A stretch of 52,401 bases of DNA, from positions 1 through 52,401 of the forward strand of contig JAJXUF010000012.1 in NCBI GenBank assembly GCA_021783175.1. The letters run 5' to 3'. This document shows, piece after piece, positions 37,326 through 47,532 of this stretch. Under the pieces are notes generated by a model. That model had not been told where the DNA came from and ran no database searches. It saw only the letters and a program-made list of their open reading frames with translations. The DNA is from Pseudomonadota bacterium. GTDB taxonomy: Bacteria > Pseudomonadota > Gammaproteobacteria > Acidiferrobacterales > UBA6901. Position 1 is the first letter of the stretch; every line of letters starts with the position of its first letter. The position numbers were made by a program, and so were the translations under genes.

Positions 37326-40300
37326 ATGGGGCAAAATAGCCCGATGCATCGCTATCTACGCAAGATTGGACAACATCTCGCCCTGGGTCCCCAGGGGATG
37401 GCGCGATTGGGTGCGGTGGATGAATTCTGGAGACGCCGACGCCGCCAAATACTCGCCATTACGCGCTGGGGTTCTTTTACTGCGGTCATCTTTTTGGCCC
37501 TGTTTACCGCATTGCTGGTTGTTGCGCACGCTTGGCTGCCGACGGTGGCCGGACGCAAGGACGAAATCGCCCATTACATCAGCCAGCGCTCTGCTTACCA
37601 CGTTCAAATCGATCGGTCAGAGGCTTACTGGCGCGGGTTGAACCCGGGACTGCGGGTTTACGGCCTGTCGGTCCTTTCCGGCAGCGGGCAATCGGTTGTT
37701 CAACTTAAGGAGGTACGCATCACGCTGGCCTGGTTACCGCTGATGATTGGCCAATTCGAGATCAACAGCTTGAAGCTAGTACAGCCGAGGCTTTCATTTG
37801 AGCGCTTGGCCAATGGCAGTTTTCGCATTGGCGGCCTTGACGCCGTTGGCGGAAACATTCCCGGACAGGAAGAGGGATTCCTTCCCTGGCTGTTTCAACA
37901 GAATGACGTTGCGGTGGAAGACGGTGAAATGCAGTGGTGGGATCATATGTCATCCGAGGCGCCAATCCGCCTTTCACAAGTGAACCTGAGCCTGATGAAC
38001 AGCGGCTCGCGCCATCAGCTGCGATTGAATGCAGTTTTCCCGGCGAATATGTGCCATACCTGCTCTTTAACTGCGGATGTAAAAGGCGATCCGCTAGCAC
38101 CTGGAAATTGGTATGGCGAGATGGACATTCAGGCCGAAGGACTCAGTACTTACGCGCTTCCAAAAATCCTCCGCGAAAAATTGCCGGCTGGACTAGAAGG
38201 TCGATTCGATGTGAATCTGGCAAGTAAATGGGAAGACGGTGTTCCAACGGCGGTCCGTGGTCACGCTGGAGTGACAGCGCTAAAGCTGGCGTTGCCCGGC
38301 GTCGCACCATTTACCATCAATACGGCGGCGGCCGATGTTAAGTGGGCGGCAAGCTCCGGCGGAACTAGCTGGAGGCTGGAACTGCAGCGACTGCGGCTTG
38401 GCCTGGTATCGGCTCCATGGTCGGCCGGGACACTTAATATTTCGCATGAGCCCGACAAGAATGTTCTGCGTGTGCAGCATGTCAATGTTGATGACTTGAA
38501 TGCATTCTTGTCTGGACTCAAGGACAACAGCAGCCCGCTTGAGTTGTTGCGTGCGATTCATCCAGGGGGCGTCGCTAACAATCTCAAAATAGCTTTTGTC
38601 AATACGGACGCTCAATCATTCGATTACTCGGTAGAAGGCGATCTGCAAAACGTGCGCTTTAATGCCTACAGTACGTTGCCTGGAGTTAGCGGCTTGACCG
38701 GCCATCTGTCATTCGATAATTCCGGCGGGGAACTTGCGCTCAAGTGCCAAGCCGGCCAAGTGACTCTGCCGCGCGTGTTCCAGAATGCGATCGGTTTTCG
38801 CCGCGCAGGTGGTCGTGTTACGTGGAAACAGGATTCGGGTTCCTGGCGCGTACGCGGCGAGGACCTGGATATTGTCGCCGATGATGCTAATTTGCATGGT
38901 GAATTTGATCTGCGTTTACCGCAGGATGCCAACAACTCGCCAAAAATCAAATTGCGATTGGATTTTAGCGACGGAAACGGGGCGCACGCAGCTCGCTATT
39001 ACCCGAGCGTTTTGCATCCCAAACTTCGCCAGTGGCTTAAGCACGCCGTAGTGTCTGGAACTGTCACCTCTGGACACGTTATTGTCGATGGAGCACTGGG
39101 CGATTTTCCGTTTCGTGATGGAAATGGCCGTTTTGAAGTGCTTGCGCATGTTCACGACGGAGTGTTCCAGTACCTTTCCGGATGGCCAAGTATCAAGAAC
39201 ATCGATGCCGACCTGTTGTTTAGCGGGGCAGGACTATCGGTAGTAGGACGCAGCGGGACGATCGGTGGTCTAGCGGTTGGGCGCGTGGCGGTTACAGTCG
39301 ATGATTTGGCAGCACCGACTGGCGCCATCGTTCGTGTTGGGGGGCAGGTGTCCGGGCCGGTCGATCAGACGCTGGCCGTGCTCTATAAGAGCGACTTGAA
39401 GGGGTGGTCTCAGTTTCTTTTGCCTGGCCTGCATGGCAGCGGACAGGGTCTGCTCAGCCTGGATCTCACGATTCCGGCCGAGTCTCCGGAGGACACTAGA
39501 CTCAATGGCCTCTACGAATTCTACGACGCCACATTGTATTCACCAATTAAAGGGGTGAGTCTGAATTCGCTAAACGGCGCATTGGAATTCGATCGCCAAG
39601 GCCTGAATGGTGGCGTCGTACAAGGCCGGTTTCTGGGCGGCAACGCCTCGCTTCAGGTTTCGACCACCACCGGACGTTCGTCTGCCCAGCCGAATGTGGT
39701 GATCAAGGCGAAGGGGGAGATCACTGACACTGGCATGCGTCAGGTATTGGGTGACGCGATGGGCAATCGCCTGAGCGGAAATGTTCCGTGGCGCATGAAT
39801 CTGCGGTTTACCCACCCGGGCCTCAGCCTGGATTTGATGATGGATCTGCAACAGCTGGGGGCCAGCTTCCCCGCCCCGCTCGACAAACCTTCCGGGGTTG
39901 CCGCCAAACTGATCGTAACGTCCCACGAGATCTCGCCGGACTTGCAGTTGCTGGATTTGGGTATCAGAAACCAGCTCAGCGGTCGTTTCGCACTGGCCAG
40001 ATCGGCAAGCGGACATTGGCATCTAAACGGGGGTGCGATTGAAATTGGTGACCGGGTGGCGGAACTTCCAAAGTCCCGCGGCATCGTACTCGGCATTCAC
40101 ACCCCCGGCCTGGACGCTGATCGCTGGTGGCGCGTGATAAAAGACGTCAGTACGGCTGGATCTTCCTCTGCATTTTCCAGCGTCGTTACCAACGTGGAAG
40201 CCAACGTTGGGGGGCTGTATATATTTGGCCGCCGATTTGGCAGTTTGGCAATGACGCTCGCCAGAAACACGGATGGTTGGTATGGTCGGCTCAATGGGGA

Positions 40301-41402
40301 TGCCGTGGACGGCACGCTGGACATCAAGCGCATCACCGTTGCTACACCCCAGCCCCCGGCACCGAAAACTGGTTTATCGGCTCTCTCAGGCGTCCTGGGA
40401 CCAGTTGTGCCTTCAGCCGGTCCTAGCGCAACGCCAAAGAGCTCTAATGGGATACCAAGCGTCACGCACCGTGATGTAATCGATTTGACATTAAAAAGAC
40501 TCGCAATTCCCGAACAGACGCCTGCTGCTATTGGCGGTCGATCGGCGGATATGGATCCGCGTTCCTTACCTGAACTGCATATTCATGCCCAGGATTTTCA
40601 AGCCTGGGGCAAAGCGCTGGGCACGCTGCAATTCGACGCGCTACCTTCCGGTAATGGTTGGCATTTCCAAACAATTAATCTGGCCCAGCCAAATCTGGAT
40701 GTAAGTGCCACCGGCGATTGGCAAATCACGCCAGCTGGTGGTCAGCTGACAAACATCCAGACCAAGGTCAGCAGTGACGACTTCGGTTTGGTACTGGACC
40801 GCTTCGGTTTCCCTGGGGAGATCGCACAGGGCAAGTTGCAGGCCAGCGGAAATTGGACCTGGGCCGGACCCGCGACGGATTTCAGCGCGGCATTACTTAA
40901 TGGCAGCGGTTCATTTTCACTGAACAACGGCCGTTTACCGAATATCAGTCCGGGAGGTGCCGGGCGTCTTTTGGGTCTCATCGACACACGCGCACTTACG
41001 CGCTATCTCGTTTTGGATTTCAGTAATGTCTTCGGCAAAGGCTTTACGTTTGATAGCATACAGTCACAAGTTACGGTGGAGAACGGAAATGCCTACACAC
41101 AGAATCTGGTGATAAAGGGTCCCTCCGCCAACATTGGAATTACCGGTCGCCTGGGTCTGGCGACCCGAGACATGGATCTCGACGTCAGCGTGGTACCGCG
41201 CCTCGGTGACCAGCTAACGATGACAGGCATACTTTTGGGTGGCCCCGTAGTGGGAGCAGCGGTTGCCGTGGCCCGAGACATATTGAAGAAGCCGATAGAG
41301 CAAAGTACACGCACGAAATACACCGTGAAGGGTTCCTGGGATAACCCTACGGTGAGCAAGGTTGACCGGTCCATCTTCTTGCCGCCCACGCCGGCAAAGT
41401 GA
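37326..41402 (+). CDS. yhdP: YhdP family AsmA-like envelope protein
   Basis: A 1358-residue AsmA-superfamily protein: one N-terminal membrane helix (about 48-68, FTAVIFLALFTALLVVAHAWL), then a very long periplasmic beta-rich region expected to form a groove spanning the periplasm, ending with the DUF3971/AsmA_2 part (GLIDTRALTRYLVLDFSNVFGKGF, then IKGPSANIGITGRLGL and a PIEQSTRTKYTVKGSWDNP tail). YhdP, TamB and YdbH jointly move phospholipids to the outer membrane. Start is ATG 37326 or ATG 37344; neither has a clear ribosome-binding site. Followed by the nitrilase-tldD group, a common order. Confidence 0.92.
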   Translation: MGQNSPMHRYLRKIGQHLALGPQGMARLGAVDEFWRRRRRQILAITRWGSFTAVIFLALFTALLVVAHAWLPTVAGRKDEIAHYISQRSAYHVQIDRSEAYWRGLNPGLRVYGLSVLSGSGQSVVQLKEVRITLAWLPLMIGQFEINSLKLVQPRLSFERLANGSFRIGGLDAVGGNIPGQEEGFLPWLFQQNDVAVEDGEMQWWDHMSSEAPIRLSQVNLSLMNSGSRHQLRLNAVFPANMCHTCSLTADVKGDPLAPGNWYGEMDIQAEGLSTYALPKILREKLPAGLEGRFDVNLASKWEDGVPTAVRGHAGVTALKLALPGVAPFTINTAAADVKWAASSGGTSWRLELQRLRLGLVSAPWSAGTLNISHEPDKNVLRVQHVNVDDLNAFLSGLKDNSSPLELLRAIHPGGVANNLKIAFVNTDAQSFDYSVEGDLQNVRFNAYSTLPGVSGLTGHLSFDNSGGELALKCQAGQVTLPRVFQNAIGFRRAGGRVTWKQDSGSWRVRGEDLDIVADDANLHGEFDLRLPQDANNSPKIKLRLDFSDGNGAHAARYYPSVLHPKLRQWLKHAVVSGTVTSGHVIVDGALGDFPFRDGNGRFEVLAHVHDGVFQYLSGWPSIKNIDADLLFSGAGLSVVGRSGTIGGLAVGRVAVTVDDLAAPTGAIVRVGGQVSGPVDQTLAVLYKSDLKGWSQFLLPGLHGSGQGLLSLDLTIPAESPEDTRLNGLYEFYDATLYSPIKGVSLNSLNGALEFDRQGLNGGVVQGRFLGGNASLQVSTTTGRSSAQPNVVIKAKGEITDTGMRQVLGDAMGNRLSGNVPWRMNLRFTHPGLSLDLMMDLQQLGASFPAPLDKPSGVAAKLIVTSHEISPDLQLLDLGIRNQLSGRFALARSASGHWHLNGGAIEIGDRVAELPKSRGIVLGIHTPGLDADRWWRVIKDVSTAGSSSAFSSVVTNVEANVGGLYIFGRRFGSLAMTLARNTDGWYGRLNGDAVDGTLDIKRITVATPQPPAPKTGLSALSGVLGPVVPSAGPSATPKSSNGIPSVTHRDVIDLTLKRLAIPEQTPAAIGGRSADMDPRSLPELHIHAQDFQAWGKALGTLQFDALPSGNGWHFQTINLAQPNLDVSATGDWQITPAGGQLTNIQTKVSSDDFGLVLDRFGFPGEIAQGKLQASGNWTWAGPATDFSAALLNGSGSFSLNNGRLPNISPGGAGRLLGLIDTRALTRYLVLDFSNVFGKGFTFDSIQSQVTVENGNAYTQNLVIKGPSANIGITGRLGLATRDMDLDVSVVPRLGDQLTMTGILLGGPVVGAAVAVARDILKKPIEQSTRTKYTVKGSWDNPTVSKVDRSIFLPPTPAK

Positions 41403-41433
41403 CGTTATCCCGAATTGGCATTCAGGCGCCATA

Positions 41434-41808
41434 ATGAACGCAATTAGACTACGATCTGCGCTCGCATTACCCCTGCTGCTTATGCTGATCGCAGCCGGGC
41501 CAGCTGCCGCGGCGGGCGCTTCCGTGAAAGTGAAGCCCGCTGACTGGGCGCAAATACGTTCCGGCCAAGATGTCGCGCGTCTGCCTGGGATAACTGCCCT
41601 GATTGCCAAATTCAGGGAGCGCAAGGGCGATAAGCTGGTCATACGCTACACAGATTTGAATTCGGGCAGATCGCGGGCGGAAAAACTGCGGGCGTGGCTG
41701 GTTGCTCTCGGCGTGCCCGCATCGAACATTCAGCTCGATCCTGGTACAGGAGATAAGGACTTGATGATAGTGATTTTACAGAAACAGGGAGCACGAAACG
41801 TTGAGTAA
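41434..41808 (+). CDS. Small periplasmic protein of unknown function
   Basis: A 124-residue exported protein with a signal peptide (about 1-26, MNAIRLRSALALPLLLMLIA then AGPAAAAGA). The mature part ends in LVIRYTDLNSGRSRAEKLRAWLVALGVPASNIQLDPG, which recalls the second half of an OmpA C-terminal domain (the GxxRAExLRxxLxxxGVP helix), but the upstream half of that domain is missing. No family assigned. ATG 41434 is chosen because it gives a full signal peptide. It overlaps the amidase start by eight bases and sits in the yhdP-tldD operon. Confidence 0.7.
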   Translation: MNAIRLRSALALPLLLMLIAAGPAAAAGASVKVKPADWAQIRSGQDVARLPGITALIAKFRERKGDKLVIRYTDLNSGRSRAEKLRAWLVALGVPASNIQLDPGTGDKDLMIVILQKQGARNVE

Positions 41809-42613
41809 GATTGCCGCAATTCAGATGGCCAGCGGTCCGCAGGTTGGTGCGAACCTTAATGAGGCTGCACGGCTGATTGCCAACGCTGCCGCGGCCGGCG
41901 CCGGACTGGTGGTGTTACCGGAAAATTTCGCCATCATGCCTATGAAGGACGCCGATCGCCTGGCTGTCGCGGAAACTGACGGGATTGGTCCGATGCAGGA
42001 ATTTCTCTCAAGCCAAGCGCAGCGCCACGGTGTCTGGCTGGTGGGCGGTACCATTCCAATGCGGACAGCGCAGAACGGCCGTGTCAGGGCCGCGTGCCTT
42101 TTATTTGATGACCGCGGCGTGCGCGTTGCGCGCTACGACAAGATTCATCTTTTCGACGTGCGTTTGGAGAGTGGCGAAGAGTATAACGAGTCGGCTGCAA
42201 TAGAACCGGGCAGTGACAGCGTAGTGGTGGCGACTCCGTTCGGAAAGTTGGGGTTGGCGGTGTGTTATGACTTGCGATTCCCGGAGCTGTTCCGCCGCAT
42301 GCTAGATGCTGGTGCGGAGCTGTTTGCGGTTCCATCGGCCTTTACGGTGCGTACCGGCCGCGCCCACTGGGAGGTGTTGGTGCGGGCACGTGCCGTGGAG
42401 AATCTGAGTTATGTAATCGCCGCCGCGCAGGGTGGTTACCATCTGAACGGGCGCGAGACATTCGGTGACAGCATGATCGCAAATTCTTGGGGCGAGGTTC
42501 TTGACCGCTTGGCGCGGGGCTCGGGTTTTGTCATTGCGGATCTCGACCCCAAGCTGCAAGACCGGGTGCGCGCCAACTTTCCCAGCATAAATCACAGGAG
42601 GTTCCGCGCATGA
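41801..42613 (+). CDS. Carbon-nitrogen hydrolase (Nit1-like amidase)
   Basis: A 270-residue nitrilase-superfamily enzyme with the triad E41 (VVLPENFA), K114 (RYDKIHLFD) and C155 ([14 protein letters not shown]). The [13 protein letters not shown] context and length fit the Nit1/YbeM group, whose members act as deaminated-glutathione amidases; omega-amidase activity is the alternative. Start is TTG 41801 with GGGAG nine bases upstream. It overlaps tldD by four bases. This gene commonly sits between yhdP and tldD. Confidence 0.9.
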   Translation: MSKIAAIQMASGPQVGANLNEAARLIANAAAAGAGLVVLPENFAIMPMKDADRLAVAETDGIGPMQEFLSSQAQRHGVWLVGGTIPMRTAQNGRVRAACLLFDDRGVRVARYDKIHLFDVRLESGEEYNESAAIEPGSDSVVVATPFGKLGLAVCYDLRFPELFRRMLDAGAELFAVPSAFTVRTGRAHWEVLVRARAVENLSYVIAAAQGGYHLNGRETFGDSMIANSWGEVLDRLARGSGFVIADLDPKLQDRVRANFPSINHRRFRA

Positions 42614-44058
42614 GTGATGTGTTGCTTCAGGTGCGTGAAACCTTACTCAAACCTGCCGGAATAGACGAAGGTGAGATCGGCAAACTTATCGGGCGCCTGC
42701 TGGGTCATCGTGTCGATTACGCAGATCTGTATTTCCAGTACAGCCGGCATGAGGGGTGGATGCTGGAGGAAGGTCAGGTTAAGTCCGGCAGCCACAATAT
42801 CGAGCAAGGGGTAGGTGTACGTGCTGTCAGCGGCGAGAAAACCGGATTTGCCTATTCCGATGATATTGTCCTACCGGCACTGTTGGAAGCTGCAGACGCG
42901 GCTCGCGCGATTGCAAGGCAGGGCGGAGACCTGAGCGTGCCCGCGGTTTGGCGCACAGGCAAAAATCTTAACTTGTATCGGCCGAATGACCCGCTGACGA
43001 GCTTGGAAGATGCGGCCAAGGTGCAGCTTCTGGAGCTGGTGGAGGCCGAGGCGCGCCGGCAGGATCCGCGTGTGAAGCAAGTAATGGCCAGTCTGTCTGG
43101 AGTACAGGACATTATTTTGCTGATCCGCAGCGATGGTGTGCAGGCGGCAGACATTCGTCCGCTTGTCAGGCTTAACGTGACAGTGATTGTCGAACAGGGC
43201 GGGCGACGCGAACAGGGGAGTCATGGAGGAGGCGGTCGTTTTACATATCAGCAGTTTCTTGACGGCGGAGCCGGTCTTTCCTACGCACGCGAAGCGGTAC
43301 GTCAGGCCCTGGTCAATCTCGAAGCGGATGCCGCGCCTGCCGGAACCATGAAGGTCGTTCTCGGTCCCGGGTGGCCAGGTATTCTGCTGCACGAGGCAAT
43401 AGGTCACGGACTGGAAGGAGACTTTAACCGCAAGGGAACATCGGCTTTCGCGGGACGAATAGGGGAACGCGTTGCTTCGCCGGAATGTACAGTGGTAGAC
43501 GACGGCACTCTGCCCAATCGCCGTGGTTCGCTTAGCGTTGATGACGAGGGAACGCCAACACAGCAAACCGTGCTCATCGAAAACGGAATTCTTCGGGGCT
43601 ACATTCAGGACCTATTGAATGCGCGTCTCATGGGGATGGCTCCAACCGGCAATGGCCGGCGCGAATCATATGCACATATTCCCATGCCGAGAATGACAAA
43701 CACGTACATGTTGGCCGGAAAGCATGATCCGCAAGAGATAATCGCCTCAGTCGACAAAGGTCTTTATGCCGTCAACTTCGGTGGCGGCCAAGTGGATATT
43801 ACTTCCGGCAAGTTTGTCTTTTCGACAAGCGAGGCTTATCTAATTGAAAATGGCAAGATAACCCGACCCGTCAAAGGCGCGACGCTCATCGGTAACGGTC
43901 CGGATGTCCTGACCCGCGTGGCACGCGTCGGCAGCGACCTACAGCTTGACTCGGGTGTCGGTACATGCGGCAAGGAGGGCCAAAGCGTGCCGGTCGGCGT
44001 TGGGCAGCCGACGCTGCTCATCGAAGGTCTTACTGTTGGTGGTACCCAGGGCGGTTAA
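42610..44058 (+). CDS. tldD: Metalloprotease TldD
   Basis: A 482-residue subunit of the TldD/TldE zinc protease, which trims unfolded or leader peptides (microcin B17 precursor, CcdA). The metal-binding HEAIGH lies at residues 261-266 within [15 protein letters not shown]; the C-terminal end [20 protein letters not shown] matches the family. AGGAGG at 42596-42601 precedes ATG 42610. Its partner gene pmbA (tldE) is 330 bases downstream, with a small gene between. Confidence 0.96.
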   Translation: MSDVLLQVRETLLKPAGIDEGEIGKLIGRLLGHRVDYADLYFQYSRHEGWMLEEGQVKSGSHNIEQGVGVRAVSGEKTGFAYSDDIVLPALLEAADAARAIARQGGDLSVPAVWRTGKNLNLYRPNDPLTSLEDAAKVQLLELVEAEARRQDPRVKQVMASLSGVQDIILLIRSDGVQAADIRPLVRLNVTVIVEQGGRREQGSHGGGGRFTYQQFLDGGAGLSYAREAVRQALVNLEADAAPAGTMKVVLGPGWPGILLHEAIGHGLEGDFNRKGTSAFAGRIGERVASPECTVVDDGTLPNRRGSLSVDDEGTPTQQTVLIENGILRGYIQDLLNARLMGMAPTGNGRRESYAHIPMPRMTNTYMLAGKHDPQEIIASVDKGLYAVNFGGGQVDITSGKFVFSTSEAYLIENGKITRPVKGATLIGNGPDVLTRVARVGSDLQLDSGVGTCGKEGQSVPVGVGQPTLLIEGLTVGGTQGG

Positions 44059-44127
44059 CGCATCACGTCGCAAAGCTGGGCACCTATGTTGGGCGAAGTA
44101 GGAAGCGCGGCATCGGAGACTGATGAC

Positions 44128-44379
44128 ATGAACGAACAATTTCTGAGCGAAGACAGGCCCCTTCCCGAAGCTGGACAGGGCAATATCGTGCAATGGCACG
44201 TATATCGCCAATTCAGCGAAGCGCGAGCTCATCTAGCGCATATCATGCTCGGCCAAGGGCAGCGAATCGTCGGCGGTCACAGTCGTGACAGCATCGGCGA
44301 TCTGTGGTGGGTTGGAGTAGAGGTGGAAGACGTTCATCGCTGGGGCAATCCTGGCGCTATAAACAAGCATGCAGGATAG
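44128..44379 (+). CDS. Small protein of unknown function between tldD and pmbA
   Basis: An 83-residue protein not assigned to a family. Seen: an acidic N-terminus (MNEQFLSEDRPLPEAGQG), a helical middle (WHVYRQFSEARAHLAHIMLG) and a compact C-terminal part with IGDLWWVGVEVEDVHRWG. No signal peptide. GGAG lies nine bases before ATG 44128, while the in-frame upstream ATG at 44086 has none. It ends just before pmbA. Possible partner or substrate of the protease, but nothing in the sequence shows this. Confidence 0.5.
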   Translation: MNEQFLSEDRPLPEAGQGNIVQWHVYRQFSEARAHLAHIMLGQGQRIVGGHSRDSIGDLWWVGVEVEDVHRWGNPGAINKHAG

Positions 44380-44392
44380 GAGTCTGGGAGAG

Positions 44393-45745
44393 ATGACGAA
44401 GCAAATACGGCCGGCAAGCCCAGGGACAACGCTGGAATCGTTGCGTGTGTTGGTTAGTGATGTTCTCGCCGAAGCTTTGCGCCAGGGTGCGAGCGCGGCT
44501 GAAGCCAGCGTGAGCGTAAGCCAGGGTCTGTCGGTCTCGGTAAGATTGGGCGAAGTCGAGACCGTTGAGCATACGCGCGACAAAGGTCTTGGGGTGACTG
44601 TCTATTTCGGCAAGCAGAGCGGTTCGGCAAGCACGTCCGATCTGGGGCCGGATGCCGTGCGCGGCTCAGTTCGTGCGGCGGCAAGCATCGCAAAATATAC
44701 CGGTGCAGACGAATGCTCTGGTTTGGCCGATGTCGATACGCTTGCTCAAACAATTCCTGAATTGGACCTCAACCATCCATGGAACCTAGGAGCCAGTCGC
44801 GCGATCGAGATCGCCCAGGACTGCGAACAATCGGCCCGCGCGTTGGATTCTCGCATTCGAAATTCCGAGGGTTCGTCGTTGTCCACGCACGAAGGAATTG
44901 AGGTCTATGGCAATACAAATGGATTTCTCGGCGCTCTGGCGGGTACGCGGCACTCTCTGAGCTGCGCAGTTGTCGCGCAGACCGGGGAGGGAATGCAGCG
45001 CGATTACTGGTACACCGTAGCGCGCGATGCGAATGACCTTGAACACGCGCAAGATGTCGGTCGTCGGGCGGCACAGCGCGCGCTGCGCCGCCTGGATGCG
45101 CGCAAACTGTCAACTCGGCACACACCGGTGTTGTACGAGGCGCCGGTGGCTTCAAGTTTGCTTTCGCACTTCGTTGGGGCCATCCGCGGGGGGAGTCTGT
45201 ACCGCCAGGCATCCTTTCTGCTTGATCAGCTAGGCAAACCTGTTTTTGCGCCGTGGGTTCGCATCTACGAGCAGCCCCATCTGAAGAAAGGTTTGGGCAG
45301 TGCACCTTTTGATAATGAAGGTGTGGCAACCCAAGGCCGGGATATTGTGCGCGAAGGAGTGCTTCTGAGTTATCTTCTGGATTCCTATTCGGCGCGCAAA
45401 CTCGGTATGAAGACGACAGGAAACGCTGGCGGCGTACATAATCTGACGATTGAATCGGGAACTGACGATTTGCCAGCGCTGCTTGGAAAAATGCACACCG
45501 GGCTGCTTGTAACTGAATTGATCGGTTTCGGCGTTAACAATGTTACGGGGGACTATTCTCGTGGGGCGGCGGGTTTCTGGGTGGAGAACGGTGAAATCCA
45601 GTATCCGGTCGAAGAAATCACTATAGCCGGGAATATGCGCGACATGTTTAGTCATATCGTGGCAGTCGGTCGCGATATGGACGTGCGCGGAAACATCCGT
45701 AGCGGATCGATTCTTGTCGAGAACATGACTCTCGCCGGGTCCTAG
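44393..45745 (+). CDS. pmbA: Metalloprotease subunit PmbA (TldE)
   Basis: A 450-residue TldE subunit, lacking its own HExxxH and working as a heterodimer with TldD. Family stretches: VYFGKQSGSASTSDL, HTPVLYEAPVASSLLSHF, GGSLYRQASFLLD and the C-terminal MHTGLLVTELIGFGVNNVTGDYSRGAAGFWVENGE. ATG 44393 is preferred (TAGGAG upstream); an in-frame ATG at 44369 would overlap the small gene by 11 bases. Normal length. Confidence 0.95.
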   Translation: MTKQIRPASPGTTLESLRVLVSDVLAEALRQGASAAEASVSVSQGLSVSVRLGEVETVEHTRDKGLGVTVYFGKQSGSASTSDLGPDAVRGSVRAAASIAKYTGADECSGLADVDTLAQTIPELDLNHPWNLGASRAIEIAQDCEQSARALDSRIRNSEGSSLSTHEGIEVYGNTNGFLGALAGTRHSLSCAVVAQTGEGMQRDYWYTVARDANDLEHAQDVGRRAAQRALRRLDARKLSTRHTPVLYEAPVASSLLSHFVGAIRGGSLYRQASFLLDQLGKPVFAPWVRIYEQPHLKKGLGSAPFDNEGVATQGRDIVREGVLLSYLLDSYSARKLGMKTTGNAGGVHNLTIESGTDDLPALLGKMHTGLLVTELIGFGVNNVTGDYSRGAAGFWVENGEIQYPVEEITIAGNMRDMFSHIVAVGRDMDVRGNIRSGSILVENMTLAGS

Positions 45746-46104
45746 CCGACCACGGCCAGTACCAGAGAATAGTCACCCGCTGGCGCTTCCGGGTTATTTG
45801 ATTTCGTTCTCCCGAATCGCCTTGGCGTAGTCCGCCTCGCCGGGTCATGCCGCTGGTGGCAAGCACAATTGGGCATCTGTGCCTGCAGGGCGTCAATGCC
45901 AAAAACTTGCAAATCGCATCACCATCACCGCACTCTGGTGTCGATCGCATGTCCGCTAAAGATTTGCTGATCATTGCCATTAGCGCGGCGCTTGAGTATT
46001 TAGTCGCCGCCTTGAATTTATCCAGCTTCCGCCAGCCATCTTTGTTCGCGACAATTGCGGGACATCCCGAAAGGGCGGCAGACGGTTCAATGTAGGAGAA
46101 TCGC
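45746..46104. other. Gap after pmbA with possible minus-strand remnant
   Basis: About 360 bases. No intact gene. On the minus strand a protein-like reading (KFKAATKYSSAALMAMISKS from about 46030 downward) and, in another frame, a C-terminus-like GEADYAKAIRENEIK before a stop at 45795-45797 suggest a frameshifted old gene. The site TAGGAGA for the next gene is at the right end. Confidence 0.35.
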
Positions 46105-47532
46105 GTGAAGGATTTATTCGACATCGCGGTAATCGGGTCAGGACCAGGCGGTTACAGGGCGGCCGTGCTTGCGGCGCTGAGAGGACAGCGCGTGGCGATT
46201 GTGGAGAAGGGCGAATGGGGCGGCTGTTGTCTGAATCGAGGCTGTGTGCCGAAGAAAGACTGGCACTACAGCGCCCGTCTCATAGCTGCCTCCCGCAGTT
46301 TTGCAACCCGCGGAATTAGCGGGCGTTTTGATGTTGACCTAGCTCAGGCATGGAATCATCAGAAGGCGGTTGTCCGACGGGTTCAGGAAAGTTACCTGGA
46401 CTACATGAAGCGGCTGGGAGTCGCCACGTTTCACGGCATTGCCACCCTCGAATCAAGTCATTCACTGCGGATCCGCGCGCCGACAGACGAGTATCTGATA
46501 GAAGCAAAAAATACGATCATTGCGACCGGATCGAGGCCTAGTATCCCCAGCGAGTTCAAACCGCTGTCGCGGCGCGTACTTACAACGGACATGCTTTTTG
46601 ATGCTAGCCCCCCGCCTGGCCGCCGAGTGGCTGTAATAGGGGGCGGGTTCATTGGCGCGGAATTCGCTTTCATACTCGCTATGTTCGGCCTGGAGGTGCA
46701 GTGGATAGTTCGACGTGCACCGTTAGCCCGTACCCTGTTTAGTGCTCAAGCTTTGAATACCCTAAAACAAGCCATGCTGAGCTACGGTGTTGAACCGATC
46801 GAAAACGCGGTAATTGAACGCTGCGAGCAGAACCGGGATGGCGTCAGCGTGCTGCTCAGTGGCGGACGCCGGTTTGCAACTGACTGGCTGCTTCTGGGGA
46901 CGGGGCGCGTACCGGTTACCGATGAGCTTGCCCTCGAAAAGGTCGGCGTGAAGCTCGACGAGCGGGGATTCATACAGGTAAATGACTGGTTACAGACCAC
47001 CGCGCCCAATATTTATGCCATTGGCGACTGCATCTCTGATCACATGACGGCAAACCACGCCATGGCTGATGCGGGGGTGGTAGTGCATAACATCCTGGCG
47101 GGGAGCGCGCGTGATGCCTGGCGCCAACGCGATGTCCTTTGGGTACCAGAGGTGATCTACAGTGCCGTCGAAATGGCCCGTATCGGTTTGAATGAGGATT
47201 TGGCGGAGGAATCCGGGCTCGAGCCCGCGGTTGGTTTCGCCGCGTTCGACACCTCGCCATGTGCTTTGGGTCAAGACGATGCGCGCGGTTTCGTGCGCCT
47301 CATCGCAGATCTGGACAGCGGTGCCCTGCTCGGCGGAGAGGTGGTAGGTAGTGAGGCTGGTGAGCTGATTCACATTCTGTCACTCGCTCCAGACCATGCA
47401 ACCGCATTGCATTGGCTGGCCCGCGCCAAAGTGAACCATCCGGCACGCGCAGAGGAGTTTGTAAACGCAGCCGAAACGCTTGCCAGCAAATGGGGTCTAC
47501 AGTCCAGGGTATTCGGAACCGCTGGGCCATAG
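46105..47532 (+). CDS. Dihydrolipoamide dehydrogenase-like flavoprotein disulfide reductase
   Basis: A 475-residue class I pyridine nucleotide-disulfide oxidoreductase. FAD motif GSGPGGYRAA at 11-20; redox pair C42 and C47 in GGCCLNRGCVPKK; NAD motif GGGFIGAEFA near residues 179-188; second FAD motif IYAIGDC; C-terminal KVNHPARAEE in place of the HPTLSE of lipoamide dehydrogenase, keeping His and Glu. The extra C41 and Lys for Ser after GCVP differ from true Lpd and resemble glutathione reductase. Start GTG 46105 with TAGGAGA upstream. No 2-oxoacid dehydrogenase genes are nearby, so the substrate is open. Confidence 0.85.
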   Translation: MKDLFDIAVIGSGPGGYRAAVLAALRGQRVAIVEKGEWGGCCLNRGCVPKKDWHYSARLIAASRSFATRGISGRFDVDLAQAWNHQKAVVRRVQESYLDYMKRLGVATFHGIATLESSHSLRIRAPTDEYLIEAKNTIIATGSRPSIPSEFKPLSRRVLTTDMLFDASPPPGRRVAVIGGGFIGAEFAFILAMFGLEVQWIVRRAPLARTLFSAQALNTLKQAMLSYGVEPIENAVIERCEQNRDGVSVLLSGGRRFATDWLLLGTGRVPVTDELALEKVGVKLDERGFIQVNDWLQTTAPNIYAIGDCISDHMTANHAMADAGVVVHNILAGSARDAWRQRDVLWVPEVIYSAVEMARIGLNEDLAEESGLEPAVGFAAFDTSPCALGQDDARGFVRLIADLDSGALLGGEVVGSEAGELIHILSLAPDHATALHWLARAKVNHPARAEEFVNAAETLASKWGLQSRVFGTAGP

